In this document: positions 32,239-41,530 of the stretch, piece after piece
Layout of the letters: every line of letters starts with the position of its first letter
Position numbering within the stretch: the first letter of the stretch is position 1
Assembly (NCBI GenBank): GCA_902749685.1
Contig: CACVKW010000143.1
Coordinates: 1-46,170, forward strand
Direction of reading: 5' to 3'
DNA: 46,170 nt
Source of the DNA: Olavius sp. associated proteobacterium Delta 1
GTDB taxonomy: Bacteria; Desulfobacterota; Desulfobacteria; Desulfobacterales; JAFDCJ01
The notes under the pieces: generated by a model
The model's database searches: none
Told to the model about the DNA's origin: nothing
The model's input: the letters and a program-made list of their open reading frames with translations, nothing else
Program-made: the position numbers and the translations under genes

Positions 32239-35200
32239 ATGCGCGCTCTCGGCAATTGGTCCATTAAAAACAACGTTACCGTCAACCTGGTCATGATTTT
32301 TATTATCCTGGCCGGCTTTTTTACGGTAATGAAGATGCGGCGGGAAATTTTTCCGCAGTTTTCGCTGGATATGATCGTTACATCCGTTGCTTACCCCGGT
32401 TCAAGTCCGGAGGAGGTGGAAGAGGGGATCTGCATTAAGATCGAGGAGGAAATCCAGAGTATTGAAGGTATCAAACGTCTCGTATCCACCGCGCGGGAGG
32501 GAAATGGCAATGTCCTTGCAGAGCTTGAAACGGGAGCCGATGTCCAGAAAATTCTGGATGAGATCAAGGCCGAAGTGGATCGTATCGACACCTTTCCCGA
32601 AGAAGCTGAAGAACCGCTGGTGATGGAAATTATCAACCAGAATCCGACGATCTCAGTGGCGGTGTTCGGGGATGTCTCCGAAAAGCGCATGCGTGTAATT
32701 GCTGAAGAAATCCGGGATGACCTGTTAGAAGCCCAAATGGCCCCAAATAAGGGTTTAGGTGGAATTCAAGATTTCATTGCTGCCATACTCAAGCGCTTCA
32801 GGTTCAAGCAACCGGAATCAATTACTCAAATTGATCTGGTCGGGGTGCGGGATTTCGAAATTTCGGTGGAAGTGTCGGAAGAAGATCTTCGCCGCTATGG
32901 AATTTCCTTTGATCAAGTCGTTAGTGCCGTGAGAGCCGGCAGCATCGACCTGCCGGGGGGGAAAATCAAAACCGAGCAAGGCGAGATCCTGATCCGGGCC
33001 AAAGGTCAGCTTTACACCGGCCGGGAATTCGAGCAAATACCCCTGATTACCTTAAATGACGGCACGGTGGTGAGGCTGGGGCAGGTTGCCAGGGTCATCG
33101 ATGGATTTGAAGATTTGGATATCAAGACGCGCTTTAACGGGAAGCCGGCTGCCATTGTTCAGGTCAGCCGGACCAGCGCGCAGGATATCATTGAAATTTC
33201 AAAAATTGCCCGCAGTTATGTTGAGACTCACAAAGATCAGCTTCCGCAAGACTTTGAGATCGCCGTCTGGGGCGATATCTCCACGATGGTTGAAGGCCGG
33301 ATTGACCTGATGCTGCGCAACGGTCTGCAGGGTATTGCGCTGGTGTTTATCGCGCTGGCTCTTTTTTTGAATCTTCGCCTGGCCTTCTGGGTTGCTTTCG
33401 GGATACCGATTTCCTTTATGGCGGCTTTTATGGTGCTGAGCAGTTTTGATCAAACCATCAACATGATTTCGCTGTTTGCGTTTATCATGACCCTCGGCAT
33501 CCTGGTGGATGATGCCATTATTGTGGGTGAAAATGTCTATTCACATTACAGCAGGGGCAAAACCCCGAGCGCGGCGGTCATCGACGGGTTAAAGGAAGTC
33601 GGCGGACCGGTGGTGATGGCGATCAGCACGACCGTGGTTGCATTTTCGCCCCTGTTATTTATTGCCGGCATCATGGGAAAATTCATCGCAGTCATGCCCA
33701 TGGCCGTGATCATTATCCTGATCGTGTCCCTTGGAGAAGCGCTGATAATTCTCCCTTCCCATCTGCATCATGCATTGACTCAATCCGAGATAAAATCCCG
33801 CAGGTTGACATCCTGGCACGAACGTCTCCAGCAGAAAATAGAGCGAGGACTGCAAACGGTAATTCAAAAGCTGTATTTACCTGCCATTAAATATGTCGTT
33901 AAAAACAGATATTTTACCTTCTCACTTGGCATCGGGGTGCTGATTATCAGCCTGGGAATCATTGCCGGTGGGTATGTGCCCTTTGTTTTTTTCCCAAAAG
34001 GCGAAAGCGACTGGATTGTGGCCGAGGTTGTCTATCCGCTGGGAACTCCCTTCAAAATTACCGAAGAAACCATTGAACGATTAGAAACTGAATCGTTTGA
34101 TCTCAATTCGGTTTTCTCTGATTTTTCCCAGAAGAACGGAAGACTGGTTAAAAATGCTTTTTCAATTGTCGGAGCCATTCCGCGGCGGGACTGGAAACCG
34201 CCGGAATATGGCGGGCATGTCGGTCAGGTCTGGCTGGAATTAGCCGCTTCTGAGACGCGCCCGAGTATTGCAACGCACACTGTATTGGGTAAATGGCGTG
34301 ATCTGATTGGCGAAATTCCGGGTGTCGATCGGTTTACCTTTGCGACCCTGGAAGGCGGACCGGCCGGCAATCCCATCGAAATTCAGCTGGGCGGCCAGGA
34401 TTTTGACCAACTCAAGCAGGCCGCCGCCGAACTGAAAGCAGAAATTGCGACATATCCCGGCACCTTTGACATTTCCGACAATTTTAAGCCCGGCAAGCAG
34501 GAAAAAAAGATTCGGGTCCGGCAAGGATCCCGATCATTGGGCATTACCATGCGTGATCTTGCCAGACAAGTTCGGCAGGCCTTTTACGGTGAAGAAGCGC
34601 TGCGCATCCAGCGCAACAGAGACGATGTCAAGGTCATGGTCCGCTATGCAGATCAGGAACGCACCAGTCTTTCCGGGATTGAAGATATGCGCATTCGCAC
34701 TTTTGATGGTCAGGAAATCCCCATCGAAGAAGTTGCCGAGATTGAAACCGGTCGGACCTATTCCGTTATCAACCGGATTGACCGCAAACGTACCATTACC
34801 GTTATTTCTGATATCGATGAAACCATTGGCAATGCCAGTGTGATCGTTGCCGAGTTGAATGCCGATTTTCTGCCGATTCTTGTGCAACGATATCCCGGCA
34901 TAACCTATGATTTTGGGGGCCAGGAAAAGCGCACCAGCGAGTCGCTCGACAGCATTAAAAGCGGGTACATGCTGGCAATGATGGGGATCTTCCTGTTGCT
35001 GGCCAGTCAGTTCCGATCCTACATCCAACCGGTTATTATCATGATGGCCATTCCTTTCGGCCTGATCGGGGCCATATTGGGTCATCTGGTGATGGGCATC
35101 GAATTTACGATGGTCAGCATTTTTGGAATTGTGGCCCTGTCCGGTATCGTGGTCAATGACTCGCTGATTCTGATTGACTTTATCAACCGGGCCACGCGGG

Positions 35201-35517
35201 GTGGTATGGATATAAAGCTGGCCGTCATTGAGTCGGGCAAGGCCCGCTTCAGACCTGTTTTGCTCACCTCCGTCACCACCATCGCCGGCCTGTTTCCATT
35301 GCTGCTGGAACGTAGTTTTCAAGCCCAGTTTCTGATCCCCATGGCGGTCAGCATTTGCTTCGGCCTGCTGGCCGCCACCGTCTTGACGCTGCTCTATGTC
35401 CCCGCGCTATACCTGATCGTTCAGGATATTCTCAAGCTGTTTTCCCGCAGGGAACCGATGGTGGAGAAAGGGCGGCAGCGGACAGATGACAGAAGTCGGA
35501 GGGCAGCAGTCAGATGA
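32239..35517 (+). CDS. RND efflux pump, inner-membrane permease
   Basis: 1092 residues with twelve membrane helices and two large periplasmic loops, the AcrB/heavy-metal-like superfamily. N-terminal SIKNNVTVNLVMIFIILAGFF and REIFPQFSLDMI, PGSSPEEVEEGI, and the helix 4 proton-relay segment GILVDDAIIVGENVYSHY are present. It presumably exports hydrophobic or lipid-like compounds using the proton gradient. A segment of 31 codons at 32728-32820 (EAQMAPNKGLGGIQ on) looks longer than usual in the first porter subdomain. The C-terminal residues RTDDRSRRAAVR are encoded by a heptamer array running past the stop. No Shine-Dalgarno sequence is seen. Confidence 0.93.
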   Translation: MRALGNWSIKNNVTVNLVMIFIILAGFFTVMKMRREIFPQFSLDMIVTSVAYPGSSPEEVEEGICIKIEEEIQSIEGIKRLVSTAREGNGNVLAELETGADVQKILDEIKAEVDRIDTFPEEAEEPLVMEIINQNPTISVAVFGDVSEKRMRVIAEEIRDDLLEAQMAPNKGLGGIQDFIAAILKRFRFKQPESITQIDLVGVRDFEISVEVSEEDLRRYGISFDQVVSAVRAGSIDLPGGKIKTEQGEILIRAKGQLYTGREFEQIPLITLNDGTVVRLGQVARVIDGFEDLDIKTRFNGKPAAIVQVSRTSAQDIIEISKIARSYVETHKDQLPQDFEIAVWGDISTMVEGRIDLMLRNGLQGIALVFIALALFLNLRLAFWVAFGIPISFMAAFMVLSSFDQTINMISLFAFIMTLGILVDDAIIVGENVYSHYSRGKTPSAAVIDGLKEVGGPVVMAISTTVVAFSPLLFIAGIMGKFIAVMPMAVIIILIVSLGEALIILPSHLHHALTQSEIKSRRLTSWHERLQQKIERGLQTVIQKLYLPAIKYVVKNRYFTFSLGIGVLIISLGIIAGGYVPFVFFPKGESDWIVAEVVYPLGTPFKITEETIERLETESFDLNSVFSDFSQKNGRLVKNAFSIVGAIPRRDWKPPEYGGHVGQVWLELAASETRPSIATHTVLGKWRDLIGEIPGVDRFTFATLEGGPAGNPIEIQLGGQDFDQLKQAAAELKAEIATYPGTFDISDNFKPGKQEKKIRVRQGSRSLGITMRDLARQVRQAFYGEEALRIQRNRDDVKVMVRYADQERTSLSGIEDMRIRTFDGQEIPIEEVAEIETGRTYSVINRIDRKRTITVISDIDETIGNASVIVAELNADFLPILVQRYPGITYDFGGQEKRTSESLDSIKSGYMLAMMGIFLLLASQFRSYIQPVIIMMAIPFGLIGAILGHLVMGIEFTMVSIFGIVALSGIVVNDSLILIDFINRATRGGMDIKLAVIESGKARFRPVLLTSVTTIAGLFPLLLERSFQAQFLIPMAVSICFGLLAATVLTLLYVPALYLIVQDILKLFSRREPMVEKGRQRTDDRSRRAAVR

Positions 35518-35569
35518 CAGAATAAAGTTATCAGCTATTTGTTATGAGTTATTGGTTATCGGTTTTAAA
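35479..35569. repeat. Heptamer array across the 3' end of the RND gene
   Basis: Thirteen 7-mers in phase: CGGACAG, ATGACAG, AAGTCGG, AGGGCAG and so on, changing to TTATGAG, TTATTGG, TTATCGG. The stop codon 35515-35517 lies inside it. Further on, 35570-35800 shows nothing I recognise. Confidence 0.8.
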
Positions 35570-35801
35570 GGAAGGAGATCGGACGTCGATTTTTTTAGAC
35601 GAGTAGCGCAGATGAATTGAAAAGATATAAATTTTAAAAAATGAGCAGCATATATTTCCTGAATTTTTTCCGGCAAACCTGGCTTTGGAGACCTTACAGA
35701 TATACCCGTTTTTGCAGTGTCGGTAAGAATACGTGCAAAATTCTGGAATTAATCCCCTTGATTTTTTTAAATTAAATGTTATAGTTGAGATAATCAATAA
35801 A

Positions 35802-35824
35802 GGCCCGTCCTTGATTGGCGGGCC
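35802..35824 (+). promoter_or_regulatory. Hairpin in the leader of the cold-shock gene
   Basis: GGCCCG (35802-35807) pairs with CGGGCC (35819-35824), followed by GGTTTCGTTC. It lies about 90 bp before the csp ATG, in what should be a long untranslated leader, where cold-shock genes often keep temperature-responsive RNA. It could also be a weak terminator of the efflux operon. Confidence 0.5.
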
Positions 35825-35912
35825 GGTTTCGTTCTGAAGGAAAGATCCATTTGTCAACGTGACAGCCTGCAGTTTGGAACTATGAGAATTTTTAAGAAAG
35901 GAGAATGTCACA

Positions 35913-36113
35913 ATGGCTAATGGAATTGTCAAATGGTTTAACAGCAGCAAAGGTTACGGATTTATCGAGCAGGAAGATGGACCGGATGTATTCGTTCATC
36001 ATACGGGAATCAATGCCAGCGGTTTCAAGGCGCTTTATGAAGGCGACAACGTTACTTTTGAAATCGAGCAGGGTAAAAAAGGCCCGGCTGCAATAAACGT
36101 TACCGTAGTTTAG
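35913..36113 (+). CDS. Cold-shock protein, CspA family
   Basis: 66 residues, one cold-shock domain. RNP1 KGYGFIEQ and RNP2 VFVHHTGI are both present. It binds single-stranded RNA/DNA as a chaperone. AAAGGAG precedes the ATG at good distance. The gene is monocistronic, with a structured leader and a strong terminator 20 bp after the stop. Confidence 0.96.
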   Translation: MANGIVKWFNSSKGYGFIEQEDGPDVFVHHTGINASGFKALYEGDNVTFEIEQGKKGPAAINVTVV

Positions 36114-36133
36114 TCTACAATATCTAAACACCC

Positions 36134-36173
36134 AAAGGGCATTTCGTCAAAACACGGCGAAATGCCCTTTTTT
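36134..36173 (+). terminator. Rho-independent terminator of the cold-shock gene
   Basis: AAAGGGCATTTCG (36134-36146) pairs perfectly with CGAAATGCCCTTT (36158-36170), and T continues to 36173. The A-rich left side allows function for the converging lipoprotein gene too. Confidence 0.92.
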
Positions 36174-36189
36174 ATAGAAAATTGAAGAT

Positions 36190-36441
36190 TTAAGAATAAA
36201 GAATTAAGGCCTGCTTGTCCATATAATTTTCGATGTAAGCACCGGCGGCACCACCAACGACGGCGCCAATCAGGATTCCGGCAACCGTGTAACCGGTGGC
36301 ATATCCAACGATGGCGCCGGCAGCTCCACCGACGCCCGCGCCGACCGCCGCACCTTGCTTGGTGCGGTTCCATTCAGCGCACCCCATGCTGGCCGCCAGA
36401 AATGAAAGGATCATGAACCAGACTAACAATTTTTTGATCAT
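36190..36441 (-). CDS. Small glycine-zipper lipoprotein
   Basis: 83 residues. The signal peptide ends in a lipobox-like ASMGC with Cys 21 as the lipidated residue. Two glycine-zipper helices follow (GAAVGAGVGGAAGAIVG and GILIGAVVGGAAGAYI), the pattern of envelope glycine-zipper proteins. It probably sits in the outer membrane and may oligomerise; no specific role is known. GGAGG lies well before the ATG. Confidence 0.85.
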   Translation of the reverse strand: MIKKLLVWFMILSFLAASMGCAEWNRTKQGAAVGAGVGGAAGAIVGYATGYTVAGILIGAVVGGAAGAYIENYMDKQALILYS

Positions 36442-36528
36442 TGGTATGCCTCCACGGGATTGGTGAAATCGTCCCGCTGAAATTCGCTTCGCTGATACTG
36501 CGTATATTTCACGGGATAAATTTATATA

Positions 36529-36555
36529 CTCTGTGTTCTCTGCGAACTCTGCGAG
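36529..36555. repeat. Three-unit 9-nt CTCTGCGAN repeat
   Basis: CTCTGTGTT, CTCTGCGAA, CTCTGCGAG, followed by AGGCTAAA. It matches the pair at 1901-1918. The spacer 36442-36600 also contains a loose TCCCG/CGGGA inverted repeat. Confidence 0.65.
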
Positions 36556-36600
36556 AGGCTAAAGAAAATCGACTCTAATTTGCCTAAACTCTCCAACCTC

Positions 36601-36987
36601 TTAATCCCGGCTCAGCCCGCAAATAGCCGAAACCTCCACCAGCACGTCTTTGGGAAGCCGCGCCACTTCCACAGTTTCCCTGGCCGGCAGGCTTGCCGCG
36701 AAATAGCTGTCATAGACTGAATTAAACTTTACAAAGTTCTCCATGTTGTTCAAGAAACATGAACACTTTAATACATTTTGCAAGGTCATCCCGGCTTCTT
36801 CGATAATGGCCTTTAAGTTTTCCAACACCTGTTTGGTTTGGGCTTCGATATCCCCTTCAATGATTTCACCCGTTTGCGGATCGATCGCAATCTGTCCGGA
36901 AACAAACAGCAGGTCACCGAATTGAACCGCCTGGCAGTAGGGGCCGATGGCGGCCGGGGCTTTGTCGGTAGCAATAATTTTTTTCAT
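36601..36987 (-). CDS. RidA family protein (reactive enamine/imine deaminase)
   Basis: 128 residues from the ATG at 36987, chosen because AAGGAA lies seven bases before it; an in-frame ATG at 37002 would bury that site. The fold markers are typical: PAAIGPYCQAVQFGDLLFVSGQ, QTKQVLENLKAIIEEAG, and VARLPKDVLVEVSAI. The catalytic Arg, usually at position 105, is in the segment LPARETVEVA. It hydrolyses 2-aminoacrylate and similar enamines, protecting PLP enzymes. The gene stands alone. Confidence 0.93.
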   Translation of the reverse strand: MKKIIATDKAPAAIGPYCQAVQFGDLLFVSGQIAIDPQTGEIIEGDIEAQTKQVLENLKAIIEEAGMTLQNVLKCSCFLNNMENFVKFNSVYDSYFAASLPARETVEVARLPKDVLVEVSAICGLSRD

Positions 36988-37216
36988 TTGAGTTTCCTTC
37001 ACTTGTTTAGTTAAATTGTTGAATCGTGGTTACCCCGAAATTAAACAGCGGGATGCAAGCACAAACCACTCCCTCCAGACATCTACCCAAAGAAGTGTCT
37101 GAACAAAACTGCTATTCCTGCCTGCACAGGAATGACGACCAATATCGCAAAAAATTTCCTCACTCTCAAATCTTTAACCGATAACCAATATCCAATACCT
37201 CAGTCTTTATTTTTCC

Positions 37217-37314
37217 CACTTCCGCATTCCGACTTCCGCCTTCCAACTTCTGTCATCAGTCCTCCGACATCTGGCATCTGTCCTGCGACATCCGGCATTT
37301 ATCATCTGTTTTAA
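37217..37314. repeat. Heptamer array encoding the C-terminus of the acyl-CoA synthetase
   Basis: Fourteen 7-mers in phase, from CACTTCC, GCATTCC, GACTTCC to GACATCC, GGCATTT, ATCATCT. A related run of ACCAATA/TCCAATA units precedes it (about 37182-37210). The last 17 residues of the minus-strand protein, including CRMSQDRCQMSED, derive from it. Confidence 0.82.
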
Positions 37315-39439
37315 GAATCACCCGCGCATCAACGATGCTCAATCCCTTTTGATGGACGATGACCGGATTGAGGTCCATTTCATCTATTTGAGGATAGGCT
37401 ACTACGATCTCAGAGCATAATTGGAGCAATTTAATGATGGCCTTCTTGTCCAGCGGCGGTTTGCCTCTGGAGCCGTTTAGGATCGGAAAAGATTTGGTTT
37501 CTTCGATCATTTTTTTGGCACCGGCGGGCGAAAGGGGGATGACGCGAAAGGCAACGTCCTTTAAAATTTCGACCATGATTCCACCCAGCCCGTACATGAT
37601 CACCGGACCAAACTGGTCATCGTATTTCGTCCCGATAATCACCTCCACCCCTTCGGCTGCCATGGGAGACACCAATACGCCCCAGATATCTGCATCCGGA
37701 TTATATTTCTTCGCGTTTTCGATGATGTCCTTGTACGCCTGGCGCACCTCTTTTTGCTTGCGAAGCTTAACCCGCACACCGCCGGCCTCGGTTTTGTGCA
37801 GGATATTGGGTGAGACAATTTTAAGGACCACATCGCCGCCGGTTTTGGCGGCGATCTCGGCGGCCTCATCGGCGCTTTTGGCCACTATATCCCTGCTGAC
37901 CGACGCACCATGCAGGGCAAAAAGGCGTTTGGCTTCGGGCTCCAGCAGTGCCAGGCGGCCGTCTTCGCGGACGGTTCTGATGATTGCGTCTCCCTCCGGT
38001 TTGGCTTTGGCGCTCCAATTCAGGGCCAAGGTATGTTTCGGGTGATATATTTTAAGGTAGCTGCCGTAGTCGGCCAGCGCGCTGATACATTTGACGGCAA
38101 CATCCAGGGAGTCGAAGACCGGAATGTTATAGTAGCGCAACAGATCCAGCGCATGCGGTTTTTCAGACGTATAGAGGCTGTGCAGCACAATCGGTTTGTG
38201 GCGTGATCTGACCATTTTCCCCATTCGGTGGGCTGCATCTTCTTCCATCAGTGAAAGGCTTTTAGCAAACCGGATGCCGTAGCCGCCGAACAGCCCCACG
38301 ATTAATAGCCCGCCGACCATGGGATCTTTCAGTATAATTTTCGCGCAATCAGCGAAAACCGACGGGTCGGCATCGGTGCCGCCGGCCACATCAACCGGAT
38401 TTGGGACGGATGCCGCCGCCGGCAGGATCTCTTTCAGCTTTTGCTGGGTTTTTTCACTCAGCTCGGGTAGCTTGACACCTAAATCGGTTAAAAGATCGGC
38501 AGCAATTGTGGCATGCCCGCCGCCGTCGGCCAAAATGGCAACACTGTTGTTTTTTATCGGCGGCAGGCTCGAAAGCGTTTCAGCCACCGGAAACAACTCG
38601 TCTGAATTTTCAATGGCGATAATACCGGCACGTTTAAACGCGCCCCTAGCCACTTCGGAGATGCCCGCCAGCGCTCCGGTATGCGACCCTGCGGATTTTT
38701 TACCGGTTGATGTGCGACCACTTTTAAGCAGAATGATCGGCTTTTCAAGGGTCGTCTTCTGGGCCTGCTGTATGAATTCACGGCCGTTGCGCAATCCCTC
38801 CACATACATTAATATCGCCTTTGTATCCGGATCATGCTGAAAAAATTCAAGATATTCATGGAATCGGATATCCGCTTCGTTGCCGACGCCAACATAATAA
38901 GAAAATCCCTTGTGGCTTTTAATTTTGGCCTCGGTGATCAACGTCAGAGCCATATTGCCGCTCTGGGTGAGAAGTGCGATGTCGCCTTTAGGTGCATCCC
39001 TTAAACCCACCAGGTTTAATTTGTCGTGCAGGTTAAGCATGCCGGAAGTATTGGGACCGATCAAACGAATGTTGTGTTTTTTGGCCACTGCTACCATTTC
39101 GTTTTCCAGTTTTCTGCCGTCCGGTCCCATTTCCCCGAATCCTCCCGCCAGAACAACCGCGCCACTTACCCCTTTTTGGCCGCAATCTTCCAGTACTGCC
39201 GGCAGGGTTCTGGCCGGTGTGGCCACCAGAGCCACATCAACCGGCCCGTCAATGCTGGAAACACTCTGGTAGCATTTAATACCCAGGATACTTTTCTCCC
39301 TGGGATTTACCGGATAGATCTTTCCTTCATATTTTTCATCCAGCAATGTACGGATTGTCTGATACCCGCGTTTGGTTTCATTCTTGGATGCGCCGACAAT
39401 GGCGACGGATTCAGCCTTTAAGATTCGTTTTAGCGACAT
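37256..39439 (-). CDS. ADP-forming acetyl/acyl-CoA synthetase (single-chain alpha-beta fusion)
   Basis: 727 residues. The CoA-binding Rossmann domain (VAIVGASKNETKRGY, LVATPARTLPAVLEDCG) comes first. The ligase domain with the phospho-His loop GSHTGALAG follows, then an ATP-grasp domain (VVLKIVSPNILHKTEAGGV, GPVIMYGLGGIMVEIL). It converts acyl-CoA, ADP and Pi to acid, CoA and ATP, or the reverse, fitting energy conservation from beta-oxidation products. The C-terminal tail beyond VDARVILK is array-derived and not conserved-looking. It may be co-transcribed with the enoyl-CoA hydratase upstream, though a 445-bp array-rich spacer separates them. Confidence 0.92.
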   Translation of the reverse strand: MSLKRILKAESVAIVGASKNETKRGYQTIRTLLDEKYEGKIYPVNPREKSILGIKCYQSVSSIDGPVDVALVATPARTLPAVLEDCGQKGVSGAVVLAGGFGEMGPDGRKLENEMVAVAKKHNIRLIGPNTSGMLNLHDKLNLVGLRDAPKGDIALLTQSGNMALTLITEAKIKSHKGFSYYVGVGNEADIRFHEYLEFFQHDPDTKAILMYVEGLRNGREFIQQAQKTTLEKPIILLKSGRTSTGKKSAGSHTGALAGISEVARGAFKRAGIIAIENSDELFPVAETLSSLPPIKNNSVAILADGGGHATIAADLLTDLGVKLPELSEKTQQKLKEILPAAASVPNPVDVAGGTDADPSVFADCAKIILKDPMVGGLLIVGLFGGYGIRFAKSLSLMEEDAAHRMGKMVRSRHKPIVLHSLYTSEKPHALDLLRYYNIPVFDSLDVAVKCISALADYGSYLKIYHPKHTLALNWSAKAKPEGDAIIRTVREDGRLALLEPEAKRLFALHGASVSRDIVAKSADEAAEIAAKTGGDVVLKIVSPNILHKTEAGGVRVKLRKQKEVRQAYKDIIENAKKYNPDADIWGVLVSPMAAEGVEVIIGTKYDDQFGPVIMYGLGGIMVEILKDVAFRVIPLSPAGAKKMIEETKSFPILNGSRGKPPLDKKAIIKLLQLCSEIVVAYPQIDEMDLNPVIVHQKGLSIVDARVILKTDDKCRMSQDRCQMSED

Positions 39440-39458
39440 GCGTTCGCTTCCCTATTTC

Positions 39459-39689
39459 TGGTTAATGGTTAATGGTAGCTGGTTGCTGGATGCTCGATAC
39501 TGGATGCTCGTTACCGGATACCGGATACCAGATGCTCGATGCCTGATGCCAGATACCGGATGCTGGTTTTTGGTCTCTGATTTCTGGCAGGTATAGGGTA
39601 AAAGGTATAGGGTATAAGGTGAAAGGTAGAGGACAGATGACAGATAAAGAAGGTAAAAGGTGTAAGGAATAAGGTAAATGGCTAAATGA
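39459..39689. repeat. Longest phase-locked heptamer array (33 units)
   Basis: From TGGTTAA units at 39459 through TGGATGC / CGGATAC / TCGATGC types (to about 39563), then TATAGGG, TATAAGG, TGAAAGG and AAAAGGT types to 39689, every unit fits one 7-nt frame. The unit sequence drifts gradually while the phase never slips. The rest of the 39440-39884 spacer has complement-like text (39870-39890 CCCTATACCTTAA) but no gene. Confidence 0.85.
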
Positions 39690-39884
39690 TTTCATCTATT
39701 TGATTATTAACATCATACCGGTCCATCACCTCTTTATCTTTTGCAAGATCTGCATCTATTCCCTCTAAACCTTAAACAAAATTCCCCTAGTCCTAAAACA
39801 GTTACCTTATGACTGACACCTGTTTTTTTCGCCTTCCAAAGCAATCCTAATACTCCACGCCTTAAGCCACATATACCCTATACC

Positions 39885-40652
39885 TTAAACCTTCTTCCTT
39901 TCCTCAAACTCGTTCAACGACGCCTGCCTTTCCTTGGTGGAGACACAGGTCAGGCAGGCTTCGATTTCAAAATCCATTAATGCTTCGAGACTGACTTCGC
40001 CCCTGGCCATCTGCAGGCCTTTTTTTATCATTTTCAAAGAAATGGCTGAATTCGAAGCGACCTTTTCGGCTATTTGGCCGACTTCCGCATCAAGCGCTGC
40101 CAGGGGAACCGCTCTGTTGACCAGGCCGATTCGTTCAGCTTCCTTACCGTCGATGTTTTCACCGGTAAACAGGAGCTCTTTGGCTTTTCCGGGACCGATT
40201 AAATCCTGAATCAGTCTGAATGCCCCGCCGGTGATGGATGAGGTGACCTTGGCCTCCGGGGAACCGATCTGAGCCTCCTGGGCTGCGACCCGAATATCAC
40301 AGGCCAGGGCTAACTCGTATCCCGAACCCAGGGCATACCCATTGATGGCGGCAATCGTCGGCTTCTCAAAGCGGATAATTTTACGTGAAGCCTCCTGGAG
40401 TTCCTCCAGATAATCGCGGTAAGCTTCTATCGTCCTGGTTTTGGATTCTTTTAAATCTGCGCCGGTCGAAAATGCCCGGCCCTTGCCGGTGATCACCAGC
40501 ACTTTGATCTCGGGATCATTTCTGGCATCCTCCAGGGCGCTCTGAATGTCGAGCCACAGCTGTTTGTTCATCGCATTCAGCACCTTGGGCCGGTTCAATT
40601 TAATGGTCGCAATTCCCTGGTGTTTCTCATAAATAATGCACTCGAAATTCAT
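39885..40652 (-). CDS. Enoyl-CoA hydratase/isomerase family protein
   Basis: 255 residues, crotonase fold. Oxyanion-hole segments KGRAFSTGADLKE and INGYALGSGYELALACD are present. Catalytic-Glu positions appear as SGYELA and GSPEAKV. It hydrates trans-2-enoyl-CoA in beta-oxidation or acts on a related acyl-CoA; neighbours (acyl-CoA synthetase downstream) fit. Its C-terminus FEERKKV is normal. Confidence 0.92.
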   Translation of the reverse strand: MNFECIIYEKHQGIATIKLNRPKVLNAMNKQLWLDIQSALEDARNDPEIKVLVITGKGRAFSTGADLKESKTRTIEAYRDYLEELQEASRKIIRFEKPTIAAINGYALGSGYELALACDIRVAAQEAQIGSPEAKVTSSITGGAFRLIQDLIGPGKAKELLFTGENIDGKEAERIGLVNRAVPLAALDAEVGQIAEKVASNSAISLKMIKKGLQMARGEVSLEALMDFEIEACLTCVSTKERQASLNEFEERKKV

Positions 40653-40682
40653 CTTTTTCTCCGTTTGGCCGATAGTACTATA

Positions 40683-40849
40683 TGGTTGATTGGTTAAATG
40701 GTTAATTCGTTGACTGGGTGAAATGGTTGATATCGATTTAAGGCTGTATGGTTATGGAAGCTTAATATGCTCAATTTTTATTAAAATTGGACAATTTCCA
40801 TACGTAACACTAATCAACTAATCAACTTATCAACCAGTTAACTAAACTA
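40683..40849. repeat. Cassette E: small inverted 8-nt arrays without a gene
   Basis: Left arm 40683-40730 has six 8-mers of type TGGTTGAT/TGGTTAAA; right arm 40810-40849 has five of type CTAATCAA/CTTATCAA. The arms are loosely complementary (TGGTTGATA). The 79-bp interior holds no gene. The right arm touches the SixA stop codon. Confidence 0.65.
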
Positions 40850-41308
40850 TCCGATGCTTGGCATTAAAGTCCAGACGATTACCCATGATCCGGACTCCGA
40901 ATCTTGATCCAGGCAGACCATGCCGCTATTTTGAAATCTGAAAATGGGATTATCTGCCGATCCGGTAACCAGGAAAGAAACCATGCGCTCCATAAACGGC
41001 AGATGGCCCACCAACATCGTATTGGCAGCGGCGTCCAGGGAGGCGGCAAAAGTGGTTACATCGTCGAGCGGTTTCAATCCGCTGACCACTTCAACACCCC
41101 CGGCGGGGTTAAGGGTGTCGGCATAAATTTCAGCCGTTTGGCGGGCTCTTTTTTTACCGCTTTGCCTGATGAGCGACACCTTGATCTGATAGCCGCGGGC
41201 CACATCGGCGATGCGTTTTGTTTCCGCAATGCCTTCGTCGGAAAGACCCTGGTCGGGATCGACGTCTTTTGGCAGGCTTTTGCCGTGTTGAACAAGGTAC
41301 AGTGCCAT
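40847..41308 (-). CDS. SixA-like phosphohistidine phosphatase (histidine phosphatase superfamily)
   Basis: 153 residues, the size of SixA. The start MALYLVQHGKS has Gln where the superfamily has the Arg of its RHG motif, while the nucleophile His is kept. The second catalytic His is in LVGHLPFM, and a basic segment RQSGKKRARQTAEIY matches the usual SxLxRAxxTAE region. It may remove phosphate from phospho-His proteins, but activity depends on tolerance of the Arg-to-Gln change. AAGGAGG precedes the ATG. Confidence 0.85.
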   Translation of the reverse strand: MALYLVQHGKSLPKDVDPDQGLSDEGIAETKRIADVARGYQIKVSLIRQSGKKRARQTAEIYADTLNPAGGVEVVSGLKPLDDVTTFAASLDAAANTMLVGHLPFMERMVSFLVTGSADNPIFRFQNSGMVCLDQDSESGSWVIVWTLMPSIG

Positions 41309-41530
41309 GGCGTGAATCCTCCTTGAAAAAGAGTTATTTAAATATTATATAAGATACTATGTTTTTCCGGAGCCTGCGCTCGTAAATCGGAAACTTTTAC
41401 AACTATAAAATACAAAATCTCAATCGACACCGAAAACAAATTGTCAGCCGGTTGCGACTTATCGCCTAGTATGCCAATGTTTTAAAAACATCAACAGGTT
41501 TTTCGTTTGAGCCATTATTGAGAGCTTTTA

